Origin: JBCBSS01 sp039819065
GTDB taxonomy: Bacteria > Bacteroidota > Bacteroidia > Cytophagales > Cyclobacteriaceae
Length of the DNA stretch: 15,017 nt
Direction: 5' to 3'
Assembly (NCBI GenBank): GCA_039819065.1
Contig: JBCBSS010000178.1
Location: forward strand, 1 to 15,017
This document shows positions 1-6,619 of the stretch, piece after piece. The notes beneath the pieces are model-generated. The model searched no databases, was not told where the DNA came from, and saw only the letters and a list, made by a program, of their open reading frames with translations. The translations under genes and the position numbers were made by a program. The stretch's first letter is position 1, and each line of letters begins with the position of its first letter.

Positions 1-176
1 GTTATAGGTACTTGCGTGCCCGTTTTGGGATAGAGTATAATACCTCTGAAAATTCCAGCCTCTATTTAAGGGGATATGTAGTGGATAGAAAATCCAACAA
101 CCCAAGCGAAAACTCACTGGCTTTTAGAGGCTATTTGAATAGGCTAATTGAAATGGGATTGGTTGTTAGGTTATAA
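1..176 (+). CDS. 3' end of a gene, possibly an outer-membrane beta-barrel protein
   Basis: An open frame enters from the left edge (first full codon at 3) and ends at TAA 174-176, giving the last 57 residues of a protein. The residues alternate polar and hydrophobic in strand-like blocks (for example SSLYLRGYVV and EMGLVVRL), and the protein ends in a short hydrophobic strand just before the stop. This pattern is typical of the last hairpins of Bacteroidota outer-membrane barrels. That is an inference from composition only: no family motif is visible and the N-terminal part lies outside the window. It converges with the minus-strand YbjQ unit that ends at 334. Confidence 0.5.
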   Translation, partial: YRYLRARFGIEYNTSENSSLYLRGYVVDRKSNNPSENSLAFRGYLNRLIEMGLVVRL

Positions 177-191
177 CGGGGTGTTTCGGGA

Positions 192-289
192 AGTGCGAAA
201 AGTGTAGAGGTAGTATTGTTTGTGAAGTAGGTCATGTTTCGCACTCTCTTGAATAGTCCGATATCCCAACTTTTATCTCATAAAAAGTT
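192..289. repeat. Two inverted repeats between convergent genes, possible bidirectional terminator
   Basis: The gap 177-333 lies between the convergent ends of the left-edge gene and the small membrane protein. It holds a perfect 9-bp inverted repeat (AGTGCGAAA at 192-200 and TTTCGCACT at 237-245) and a second, tighter hairpin (AACTTTT at 268-274 and AAAAGTT at 283-289, 8-base loop). The second could end transcription from either side, but its stem is AT-rich and no clear T-run follows. The assignment as a terminator is weak. Confidence 0.25.
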
Positions 290-333
290 AGACCCGACTT
301 TGTCGATTCTACCTGGCGAAAAAGGAATTACTT

Positions 334-468
334 CTAATTATCCCTCTTCTCGAAATCCTCGTTTTGTCTAATGTTGATTCTTCTAATGATTAGATAGATT
401 AAAACAGCGACTACTGCGAAGAAGATTAAACCCTGGAAAACCATTATCAATAGTGTTATGATTTCCAT
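334..468 (-). CDS. Small single-span membrane protein, 44 residues
   Basis: ATG at 468-466, stop TAG at 336-334. The protein has a short N-terminus, one long hydrophobic segment (about residues 3-28, rich in I, L, V, F), then a positively charged stretch (RR at 29-30) and a polar tail rich in E, D, R and N. This fits a single-pass inner-membrane protein with the charged tail in the cytoplasm by the positive-inside rule. The start lies only 2 bases past the stop of the YbjQ-family gene, so the two are very likely co-transcribed and translationally coupled; no clear Shine-Dalgarno is present. Its role is unknown. The tight coupling suggests it works with, or anchors, the YbjQ-type protein. It is below usual annotation length limits and could be missed. 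Confidence 0.7.
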   Translation of the reverse strand: MEIITLLIMVFQGLIFFAVVAVLIYLIIRRINIRQNEDFEKRDN

Positions 469-470
469 GA

Positions 471-785
471 TTATGAGAGTTTGACAGCAGTTCCATAAGC
501 CAGAATCTCGGAAGCGCCTTGCATAACCATTGAGGTGGTTAGCCGAATATTTACTATTGCGTCTGCACCTAATCTTTGTGCATCAGCCACCATGCGTTGC
601 ATAGCTTGCTCGCGAGATTGCGCCTGTAGTTTGGTATACTCTTCAATTTCACCTCCGACTATATTCTTAAGCCCGGCAAAGATGTCCCGGCCAATATTTC
701 TGGCCCTTACGGTGCTACCCCTGGCTACACCTAATATTTCAGTAATTTCTCTGTTGGGGATGGTTTCTGTTGTGCAAAGGATCAT
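471..785 (-). CDS. UPF0145 / YbjQ-family protein
   Basis: The 104-residue length and pattern match the YbjQ (DUF74, 'heavy-metal-binding domain') family: an N-terminal strand with TTETIPN, the segment EILGVARGSTVRARNIGRDI at 16-35, a charged helix with EIEEYTKL near 46-53, the helix AMQRMVADAQRLGADAIVNI at 61-80, and a C-terminal strand near EILAYGTAVKL. Members are small cytoplasmic proteins known to form ring-like oligomers. The biochemical function is not established and the metal-binding label is weakly founded. Start is ATG at 785. The gene is followed at 2 bases by a 44-residue membrane protein. A decayed second copy of its 5' two thirds lies at 5621-5803 in the same orientation. Confidence 0.9.
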   Translation of the reverse strand: MILCTTETIPNREITEILGVARGSTVRARNIGRDIFAGLKNIVGGEIEEYTKLQAQSREQAMQRMVADAQRLGADAIVNIRLTTSMVMQGASEILAYGTAVKLS

Positions 786-998
786 ATGCTTAAGGTTTAA
801 ATGCCCTATATATCGAATGAGAAAGATACTTCCTTAGTGAATCAGCTACTCATGGTAGTTGCATTTTTCATCTTCAACATCCTATTATAATAATGTATAC
901 GGTGTAGACAAAATAAATCACCCATTTTGCGCTAACCGGATGCTATAGATGATAAAGGGGTGTATCAGAAGGTCATCTTATCGTCACACTTCTCATCG
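786..998. other. Intergenic region upstream of the YbjQ-family gene
   Basis: These 213 bp separate the end of the serine-hydrolase operon (999) from the YbjQ-family start (785). No coding frame of interest is seen. They should hold the YbjQ promoter; TATCTTTC on the minus strand near 830 resembles the Bacteroidota -7 box TAnnTTTG with one mismatch, but no matching -33 TTTG is found. A 13-bp stretch at 928-940 is identical to part of the D-arm of the tRNA-Pro at 14343-14417. Confidence 0.3.
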
Positions 999-2039
999 CT
1001 ATTCAAGCATGGACATGATATCATTTGCCATTTCAGAAACATTACCTGCTTTTCGATTGGTCAGAATGATGATAGCAATCTCCTTTTTAGCATAATATTG
1101 AACAACAGCTTCATAATTGCCACTTGATCCGTGATGATGATGGCGCAGTACCAAGTCGTTTTGCCAGTCACATATGCCTAATGGAGACTGATCACCTGCC
1201 CTTTGCGATAACAATTGTAGTGAAGGTTTGGAGATGATTCTGAAAGCATGCAGTTGTTGAAGCCATTTGAAGAGGTCATGTGCGGTAAAAGCCATTAATA
1301 AGGCAGGCACTTTCATATTGTAATCGTCTACCTCTCCTTTATTGTCAAAAGGTATGGCCATTCGTATCTCATTTTGATAAGGGTATTGGCTGCAAAAAAT
1401 GGTATTGTCCATACCAGGGGCCTGCCAGAGGTATGTTTCTGCATAGTTAGTGAATGTTAGCTTGGTCACAGCCTCCACAATTTTCATCAGAAGGATGGGG
1501 CTAAAGTTGGTATAGAGGTAGTCAGTACCCGGCTCAAATTCCAGCTTTTCAATACTCCTCAGATGTCCCATCAACATTTCATCAATCACTGGTTGGTCTG
1601 ATTGGAAGAATGCTTGCCAAGGTACTTGAGGTAAGCCGGAAGAATACTGCAGAAGGTGCTTTACTGTTACTTTTTCGGACCAGTTAGGAAGGTTGGTCAA
1701 GTACCTAGATATTCTGTCACCAATATGAAGTTGCCCTTTCTCCTGCAGTTGCATGATTGCTACAGCTGGAAATTCTTTGTATATCGAACCCACATTGAAC
1801 CGATGTCCAGAAGTTAATCGTTCGGTACCTTCAGCATCGGCAAACCCAAAAGAACGTTCGTAGATCGTCGTATCTTTCCTTACCACCAACACATTACCAT
1901 TCAGTTTGCCCTTCTCATGTTTGCTTGATAGATAGGCTTCTATATCATTTGGGCCGCAGCCAGCGAATAGTAAACACAGCCATAAACTCCTTGTGGTAAC
2001 AAGTGTAGATTGGTGTATCATCTTTTTTACTTTGTTCAT
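999..2039 (-). CDS. Serine hydrolase lipoprotein, beta-lactamase/class C PBP-like (second of two)
   Basis: A frame of 346 residues from ATG 2039. An upstream TTG at 2075 is in frame, but the ATG gives a proper lipoprotein signal: basic N-terminus, hydrophobic core, lipobox F-A-G-C with Cys28. The three motifs of the beta-lactamase/DD-peptidase-like family (PF00144) are present: SIYK at 85-88 (nucleophile Ser85, Lys88), YTN at 176-178, and HHG at 302-304. LLQYSSGLP near 129-137 is the family's usual LL.H.SGLP-type segment. Substrate cannot be told; such proteins include esterases, D-aminopeptidases and peptidoglycan peptidases, and this one should face the periplasm or be surface-anchored. It lies 50 bp behind a paralogue with the same motif order and is the last gene of the AraC-linked block. 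Confidence 0.88.
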   Translation of the reverse strand: MNKVKKMIHQSTLVTTRSLWLCLLFAGCGPNDIEAYLSSKHEKGKLNGNVLVVRKDTTIYERSFGFADAEGTERLTSGHRFNVGSIYKEFPAVAIMQLQEKGQLHIGDRISRYLTNLPNWSEKVTVKHLLQYSSGLPQVPWQAFFQSDQPVIDEMLMGHLRSIEKLEFEPGTDYLYTNFSPILLMKIVEAVTKLTFTNYAETYLWQAPGMDNTIFCSQYPYQNEIRMAIPFDNKGEVDDYNMKVPALLMAFTAHDLFKWLQQLHAFRIISKPSLQLLSQRAGDQSPLGICDWQNDLVLRHHHHGSSGNYEAVVQYYAKKEIAIIILTNRKAGNVSEMANDIMSMLE

Positions 2040-2089
2040 GGGCTGATCATCTTTTAGCCATATATCTCTTGGCAATACAGAGGGTTGTA

Positions 2090-3136
2090 TCAGAGAATTT
2101 TCTTGTCTTTAAGATCATCAAACAGTTCATAGACCATGTCCTCCAATATCTCTCCTGTCTCTTCAAAGCTACTATTGGTCAATACCACAATCCCCATATC
2201 ATGTTCTGGAAAAAGCATAAGCCAGTTTTGCATGCCGTAGGTCCCTCCATGATGTCTTTGCACCAAGCCTCGTGAGTTTTGGACAATGTTCCAATAATAA
2301 CCGATGTCAAAATCGTAAGGAGATTTCCCCAATACTTGATGCGATTCTTTTGCAGCTTGGCAGCCTTGATCGAGTTGCATTTGCATAAATGATACTAGAT
2401 CAGGTGCGGTTGCATGGAGGCCGGCCGCCCCACCCCAAAGTGTACGTTTGAATTTTGGTACTAATTCCCGACCATCATAGCCTACAACTATATGCTCTTC
2501 TGGTATTCCAGCAAGAGCAAACCTTGATTGAGTCATGTTATAGGGCTCAAAGATTTTTTCGGCCACCAACTGATGGTAGGGAGTTTCATACACTACCTCT
2601 AAAATGTAAGCCATAAGTTCGGGAGCCGTATTAGAATAGCGATAAGCTGTGCCCGGTCTATTTTTGATTTCCATCTGCTGCAAACTTTTTAGAAAACCGT
2701 CCTTACTGTCTCCGTTAATAGGGAAATTTGGAAAATCGCTGGTATGTGTAAGCAAGTGACGAATTGTAATTTTCTGACCCTTGAATTCCAGGTTGGGATA
2801 GGAGCCATGCAGATAGTCTCTTATATCATCTTCCAGGCTCAGCTTTCCTGCTAAAGTGGCTTGAGCTGTCAAGGTACCAGTAAAAGTCTTGGTTACCGAT
2901 GCAAGGTCATACAATGAACTATCTGTAGGCGCATTACCTTTTCCCTCTTCCAGCTCCCCAAAATGTCTGATGACAGAGTTACCGTTTTTATACACAGCTA
3001 CAGACACTGAATGGAAGCGTTTGTCTTGTAGCAGCCCCATTGCTTGGTCCTTTATTATCTTTTCAACCGATCGGTGCTTTGGTTGATTGCAACTGGCTGT
3101 GCAAATACAAACAAGGAGTATGAATAGTGCTTTCAA
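2090..3136 (-). CDS. Serine hydrolase lipoprotein, beta-lactamase/class C PBP-like (first of two)
   Basis: 348 residues from a TTG start at 3136. This start is supported by AAGGA overlapping the TAA stop of the preceding gene, 5 to 7 bases ahead, and by a signal peptide that begins at once (MKALFILLVC, then C-T-A-S-C with lipid-modified Cys16). Motifs of the PF00144 family: SVTK at 80-83 with nucleophile Ser80, LLTHTSDFP at 128-136, YSN at 167-169, and HHG at 295-297. As a lipoprotein it should be membrane-anchored on the periplasmic or outer face. The specific substrate is unknown. It is an 8-bp neighbour of the NTF2-like gene and sits 50 bp ahead of a second, clearly diverged serine hydrolase, so the pair are old paralogues, not a fresh duplication. 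Confidence 0.9.
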   Translation of the reverse strand: MKALFILLVCICTASCNQPKHRSVEKIIKDQAMGLLQDKRFHSVSVAVYKNGNSVIRHFGELEEGKGNAPTDSSLYDLASVTKTFTGTLTAQATLAGKLSLEDDIRDYLHGSYPNLEFKGQKITIRHLLTHTSDFPNFPINGDSKDGFLKSLQQMEIKNRPGTAYRYSNTAPELMAYILEVVYETPYHQLVAEKIFEPYNMTQSRFALAGIPEEHIVVGYDGRELVPKFKRTLWGGAAGLHATAPDLVSFMQMQLDQGCQAAKESHQVLGKSPYDFDIGYYWNIVQNSRGLVQRHHGGTYGMQNWLMLFPEHDMGIVVLTNSSFEETGEILEDMVYELFDDLKDKKIL

Positions 3137-3144
3137 GAATGTCC

Positions 3145-3558
3145 TTACTTTGGATTTCTGTAGAAAATTTTACTTACGATCTTCCATTCACCATCTATCT
3201 TGAGCAAATGCATGTAGTCGATAAATGAAAAGGTTGGATATTCAATAGTCAAAGTAGCACTAGCGGCGTTTCCGCTAACCTCTATTCTACTGATGGTCGT
3301 TTTTCTGTTTTGCTTGGGCCCTGGTTTCATACGCTCTTTGAAGAACGCAATGGCATTGGTTTCTTTATAATCACCTCCAATGAATTTCATGGTAGCATTC
3401 TTATGAAAGGCCTTTTCAAGTGTGGCAAAATCATTGTTAGTGCCGCCATCCAAATAGTAGGATACGGTTTTTACTATGAGTTGATAATCAGAATCCTGTG
3501 CATTGCTGATACCATAAGAGGTCAGACATAATAATAGGAGAAATACGGTCTTTTTCAT
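3145..3558 (-). CDS. Secreted NTF2-like protein (SnoaL / lumazine-binding-like)
   Basis: 137 residues from ATG 3558; an in-frame TTG two codons upstream at 3564 is possible but adds nothing. A signal peptide (MKKTVFLLLLCLTSYGISNA, cut after about residue 20) precedes a single NTF2-fold domain. Visible hallmarks are the opening helix ending YYLDGGTNNDFATLEKAFH, the strand with NATMKFI, the helix AIAFFKERM, and the closing strands ASATLTIEYPT and MHLLKIDGEWKIVSKIFY. This is the pattern of the 'putative lumazine-binding' group (PF12893), common in Bacteroidota. These small cone-shaped domains bind or turn over small molecules, but no catalytic set can be assigned here. It lies 11 bp behind the DJ-1/PfpI gene and 8 bp ahead of the first serine hydrolase. 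Confidence 0.82.
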   Translation of the reverse strand: MKKTVFLLLLCLTSYGISNAQDSDYQLIVKTVSYYLDGGTNNDFATLEKAFHKNATMKFIGGDYKETNAIAFFKERMKPGPKQNRKTTISRIEVSGNAASATLTIEYPTFSFIDYMHLLKIDGEWKIVSKIFYRNPK

Positions 3559-3569
3559 TTTCAATGGAT

Positions 3570-4352
3570 TTAATTGTTATTAGAATTACTTTGAATGATT
3601 TCTATTACCTTTTGCGCTACCAGGGCGGAACCTGTTGGGTCCTGTCCGGTGACCAATCTGCCATCCACCACATAAAACCCATCCCAGCCTTTTTCTGAAT
3701 AGGAAAAGATGCCGCCGTTGTCATTGATGGATGCTTCAATTGAGAATGGAAACTGCTGATAATACTCGGCTTGCTTGCGTTCGAATTTATCTGGAAAACC
3801 AGCTACTCTTTTGCCCGCATAGAGATAGGTGCCGCCTTCTACCTTTAGGTGGACCAAACCAGCAGTACCATGACATACAGCCGAGACCACGCCACCATTT
3901 TGATATATTCCACTGGTTATAGCTTGAATTGCCTTGTCATCAGGTACTCCAAACATAGCCGCACCACCTCCACTGTAATACACTGCTACATAATCTGAAA
4001 AATTGATCCGTTTTGGGGTTAAAGTATTTTTCAGCCTAGCCATGAAGGAAGCATCATATAAGTACTTCTTTTGTATAGGATCGGATGTTTTAATGTATCC
4101 TACAGGTATGGCGCCACCCTCAGGGCTAACAAAATCAACTATGTACCCCGCTTTTATAAAAACGTCATAGGCCAATACAATCTCGCTAAAATGATTGGCC
4201 GTATTCAGCTCTGTTTGCCCATAGGTATGCTGATTAGATGTAACGATAAGAATTCGTTTGGTTGAATGATCACCTTCCTTCTTCTGACCGAATAAGACAG
4301 AAAAAGACACTGTTGTCAAGACTAGAGTGGTTAGAATAATATAGTATTTCAT
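3570..4352 (-). CDS. DJ-1/PfpI-family protein (Hsp31-like type 1 glutamine amidotransferase fold), exported
   Basis: 260 residues from ATG 4352; an in-frame TTG at 4370 was set aside because the ATG starts a clear signal sequence (residues 1-22, ending FGQ). The DJ-1/PfpI fold shows as KRILIVTSN (32-40), VDFVSPEGG (72-80) with the family's acidic residue Glu78, a YYSGGG turn (125-130), and the nucleophile elbow SAVCHG (157-162) with Cys160 and His161. The closing segment VVDGRLVTGQDPTGSA (228-243) is typical of the Hsp31-like branch. Relatives act as glutathione-independent glyoxalases, deglycases or chaperones; which applies here is not visible. Secretion is less usual for this family and suggests a periplasmic role. 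It heads a four-gene run (gaps 11, 8 and 50 bp) 91 bp downstream of the AraC-type regulator. Confidence 0.88.
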   Translation of the reverse strand: MKYYIILTTLVLTTVSFSVLFGQKKEGDHSTKRILIVTSNQHTYGQTELNTANHFSEIVLAYDVFIKAGYIVDFVSPEGGAIPVGYIKTSDPIQKKYLYDASFMARLKNTLTPKRINFSDYVAVYYSGGGAAMFGVPDDKAIQAITSGIYQNGGVVSAVCHGTAGLVHLKVEGGTYLYAGKRVAGFPDKFERKQAEYYQQFPFSIEASINDNGGIFSYSEKGWDGFYVVDGRLVTGQDPTGSALVAQKVIEIIQSNSNNN

Positions 4353-4412
4353 GTTGTTGCTTTTCGGCAATATTGAAATGAAATAACGGACTGGGAGAAA
4401 GGGATTATAAAA

Positions 4413-4434
4413 CCGTAGTACGGATTTATAAATC
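4413..4434. promoter_or_regulatory. Two abutting palindromes, possible operator or leader hairpin
   Basis: In the 91-bp gap between the AraC-type gene and the DJ-1/PfpI gene, CCGTAGTACGG (4413-4423) and GATTTATAAATC (4423-4434) are perfect palindromes sharing one base. Such density of symmetry in a short intergenic gap upstream of an operon suggests a protein-binding site. The membrane regulator next door is a natural candidate. AraC proteins usually bind direct repeats, so another factor or an RNA hairpin is also possible. Confidence 0.35.
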
Positions 4435-4443
4435 GAGACTTAT

Positions 4444-5487
4444 TTAGCCCATTTTGTGCTCGGACCTGTAATTGGCTGGAGTAGTGCCCACCACCTTTTT
4501 GAAAGCCGAGAAAAAGGTTGATTTAGAGTTAAATCCGCATTCATAGCCAACGGCCTCGGTAGTAAAGAGCTCGGATTTTATCAACAGATTCTTGGCCTCT
4601 TCAATTCTGTATTCATTGATATAAGAAGAAAAGCTTTTGCCCAAATTATCATTCAATATTTGTGATAGGTAATGAGGTAGCACATTCAATTCTTTGGCTA
4701 CATCTGCCAGCTTTAAGTTAGGGTTTTTAAAAAGCGCTTTTTCTTGAATGTACTGTCGTAATCTTATTTGTATTTCAGAAGCCTCTTCCTGATCAATTTT
4801 TTTGTTGTCATATTTAGTGGGCTCTTCGTAAAAAGGCTTGCTATTCCTTTGCTTTAGTACCCAAAAGAGCACTAGAATGTAGAAGGCGAATGATGAAGAC
4901 ATCGCACCAACAATGTAGGAAGTAAAAGCACCCACGTTATAACCAATCCAGATCACAATAATGCCAAAGTAGATGCTAACGATCCAAATCGTGCTATCAT
5001 TTACTTTTTCACGGGGGCTAAACAGTTTGCGCAACGGTTCTTTTAACAATATGCCATTCGCAATCAGGTATACCAGCCATTGAAGATAGATACCCTTAAC
5101 AATGTAAGGTGACCAGATATACTTGAACTCGTGGTAAGGAAACAACAAGCCTAAAATGGTTACCATTGACAGGGCTGGAAAGATATGCCAGAACCAAGGA
5201 GTGCTGCGCTCAGAACGCCACCAGCTTTTAGTGTATAAATACAGGAATGGGCCAATCAAAACACATGCTGATAAGCCAATTTGTATAAATACCTCGGACA
5301 GATCCCGATTGAAATAAAAAAAGACAGACTTCAGAATGCGTATGCTCAAAACAAAGAAAAGGGCAGACAGGAAATAACGAGAAGCCTTTTGCTTTCCACC
5401 AGAAAACAAGAAGTAAAGGCCAAAGAGTATTCCGTTAAGTCCACCAATCGTACTAAACAAAAAGATTAACTGTTGTTTGATTTCCAT
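4444..5487 (-). CDS. AraC-family transcriptional regulator with multi-pass membrane N-terminus
   Basis: 347 residues from ATG 5487. The first ~215 residues hold about six to seven hydrophobic spans (near 8-29, 37-58, 66-86, 99-116, 131-148, 167-190, 194-211). A charged linker follows, then a C-terminal AraC/XylS DNA-binding domain at about 240-341. The two helix-turn-helix units are seen in LKLADVAKELNVLPHYLSQI (258-277) with FSSYINEYRIEEAKNLL, and in AVGYECGFNSKSTFFSAFKK (312-331) ending GTTPANYR. Bacteroidota carry many such membrane-bound AraC proteins, thought to sense an envelope or extracellular signal and act on DNA next to the membrane. Position and orientation suggest control of the DJ-1/NTF2/serine-hydrolase genes just downstream, with or without autoregulation. 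Confidence 0.92.
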   Translation of the reverse strand: MEIKQQLIFLFSTIGGLNGILFGLYFLFSGGKQKASRYFLSALFFVLSIRILKSVFFYFNRDLSEVFIQIGLSACVLIGPFLYLYTKSWWRSERSTPWFWHIFPALSMVTILGLLFPYHEFKYIWSPYIVKGIYLQWLVYLIANGILLKEPLRKLFSPREKVNDSTIWIVSIYFGIIVIWIGYNVGAFTSYIVGAMSSSFAFYILVLFWVLKQRNSKPFYEEPTKYDNKKIDQEEASEIQIRLRQYIQEKALFKNPNLKLADVAKELNVLPHYLSQILNDNLGKSFSSYINEYRIEEAKNLLIKSELFTTEAVGYECGFNSKSTFFSAFKKVVGTTPANYRSEHKMG

Positions 5488-5992
5488 AGCTGCCTGTGGG
5501 CCAAAAACATGAGGTTATTCTCAGCAATTATACGATTATTTTTGAGTAGGGTATGCGCTGTTTTTGTGATGATCTTATCGACTCAGCGGGTAATGTACTG
5601 TCAGCTCTAGTGAGTAATTAATGTATTGCATGGCTTGTCCACGAGACTATGCCTGTAGTTTGATGCACTCTTCTATTTCTTCACCCACTATATTCTTAAG
5701 CCTGACAAAGATATCCCGGCCAATATTCTTGGCCCTTACCGCGCTAAGCCTAATATTTCAGTGATTTCTTTGTTGGGGATGATTTCTATTGTTGAGAGAA
5801 TCGCGTTATTTGATTTAAAGGTTTGAGATGATGCTTAAATGAAGAAAATCATCCCTTATACAGCACCATACGAAGATTGATTAAAGCCTGGTTGAATAAA
5901 CGCAAGACCTTTAACCAGTTGTGTGAAATCGGGTTGATTGGGGTTAGTGACGGATTAAAGGGAGGTTTTCCTAGATGGCCGTAAGGCAAAAA
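5488..5992. other. 505-bp region without an intact gene
   Basis: Between the AraC-type start (5487) and the response-regulator stop (5993) no intact gene is seen. It holds a decayed YbjQ-family copy (5621-5803). It also holds a short plus-strand open frame, about 5838-5968, ending IGVSDGLKGGFPRWP before TAA, with a basic stretch IRRLIKAWLNKRK. That frame has no convincing start and no family I recognise; it may be the tail of a decayed gene. The AraC-type promoter should lie in 5488-5620; TATAATTG near 5530 on the minus strand resembles a -7 box but lacks a partner. Confidence 0.5.
5621..5803 (-). pseudogene. Truncated, frameshifted copy of the YbjQ-family gene
   Basis: The minus strand matches the first ~64 codons of the YbjQ-family gene at 471-785, roughly 80 % identical by eye. 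The preserved peptide pieces are IEIIPNKEITEILGL, then in another frame VRAKNIGRDIF and LKNIVGEEIEEC. It is broken four ways: the ATG is replaced by GCG; a 10-bp deletion near 5744 shifts the frame and brings TAA at 5738-5736; a Gln codon has become TAG at 5649-5647; and the last ~40 codons are missing. It cannot make the family product. Its orientation is the same as the intact copy, and the two bracket the AraC-to-serine-hydrolase block, which points to a duplication when that block inserted or was rearranged. Confidence 0.88.
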
Positions 5993-6619
5993 TCAACTAA
6001 TCAACCCCTTATGCATAGCATATTTGATAAGACCAGCGCTGTTTTTTAGCCCCAGTTTGAGCAGAATATTTTTACGGTGTGTTTTAATGGTAAAGGCGCT
6101 GAGGTGAAGTTTTTCAGCAATCTCTTCCGTAGTGAGTTCATTGGCAATTAATTGGACTATCTCTATCTCACGATCAGAAAGCTTTTTGCCGTAAGCCGAT
6201 TCTTTTCCCTTCTGACTGCCAATGAAATTCTGCATTACCTCTGGGCTCAGGTAATTACCCTTCTCTACTACTGATCGTACAGCATTGATGAATTCATCCT
6301 TACCCGAGTTTTTCAGAATGTAGCCACTGGCTCCAACCCTGAGCATGTCCTTGATATAGGCCTGCTCATTGTACATGGTCAGGGCCAGCACTTTGATATT
6401 CGGTAGTAGCTGTTTGACCTTGGTTGTCAGCTCAATACCATCCATGCCCGGCATTTCGATATCGGTGATCAATACATCTGGTGGCTTACGATCAATAATA
6501 GTGAGGGCTTCCTTACCACTTGTAGCCAATCCAACCACTTCGATGTCTGCTTCTGATTCGAGAAATGAAACCAGACCTTCTAACAATATTTGGTGATCAT
6601 CTACTAATAGTACCTTCAT
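5993..6619 (-). CDS. LuxR/NarL-type response regulator
   Basis: 208 residues. The receiver domain (about 1-118) has the acidic pair Asp7-Asp8, phospho-acceptor Asp53 in LITDIEMPGMDG, Thr81 in LALTMY and Lys103 in YILKN, the full set for phosphorylation. The LuxR/GerE helix-turn-helix follows at about 143-206 (LSDREIEIVQLIANELTTEE, then LHLSAFTIKTHRKNILLKLG). The ATG overlaps the TGA of the histidine kinase by 4 bases (6616-6619), so translation is coupled and the two are a cognate pair. It likely binds DNA as a dimer once phosphorylated. Candidate targets include its own operon's promoter region at 12223-12416, which is inference. It is the last gene of the five-gene run. Confidence 0.96.
   Translation of the reverse strand: MKVLLVDDHQILLEGLVSFLESEADIEVVGLATSGKEALTIIDRKPPDVLITDIEMPGMDGIELTTKVKQLLPNIKVLALTMYNEQAYIKDMLRVGASGYILKNSGKDEFINAVRSVVEKGNYLSPEVMQNFIGSQKGKESAYGKKLSDREIEIVQLIANELTTEEIAEKLHLSAFTIKTHRKNILLKLGLKNSAGLIKYAMHKGLIS

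Noticed and set aside
2040..2075. Upstream TTG start for the second serine hydrolase
   Set aside because: It would add 12 polar residues ahead of the lipoprotein signal; the ATG at 2039 gives a normal signal length.
5621..5803. A second functional YbjQ-family gene
   Set aside because: No start codon, a 10-bp deletion, two in-frame stops and a missing 3' third.
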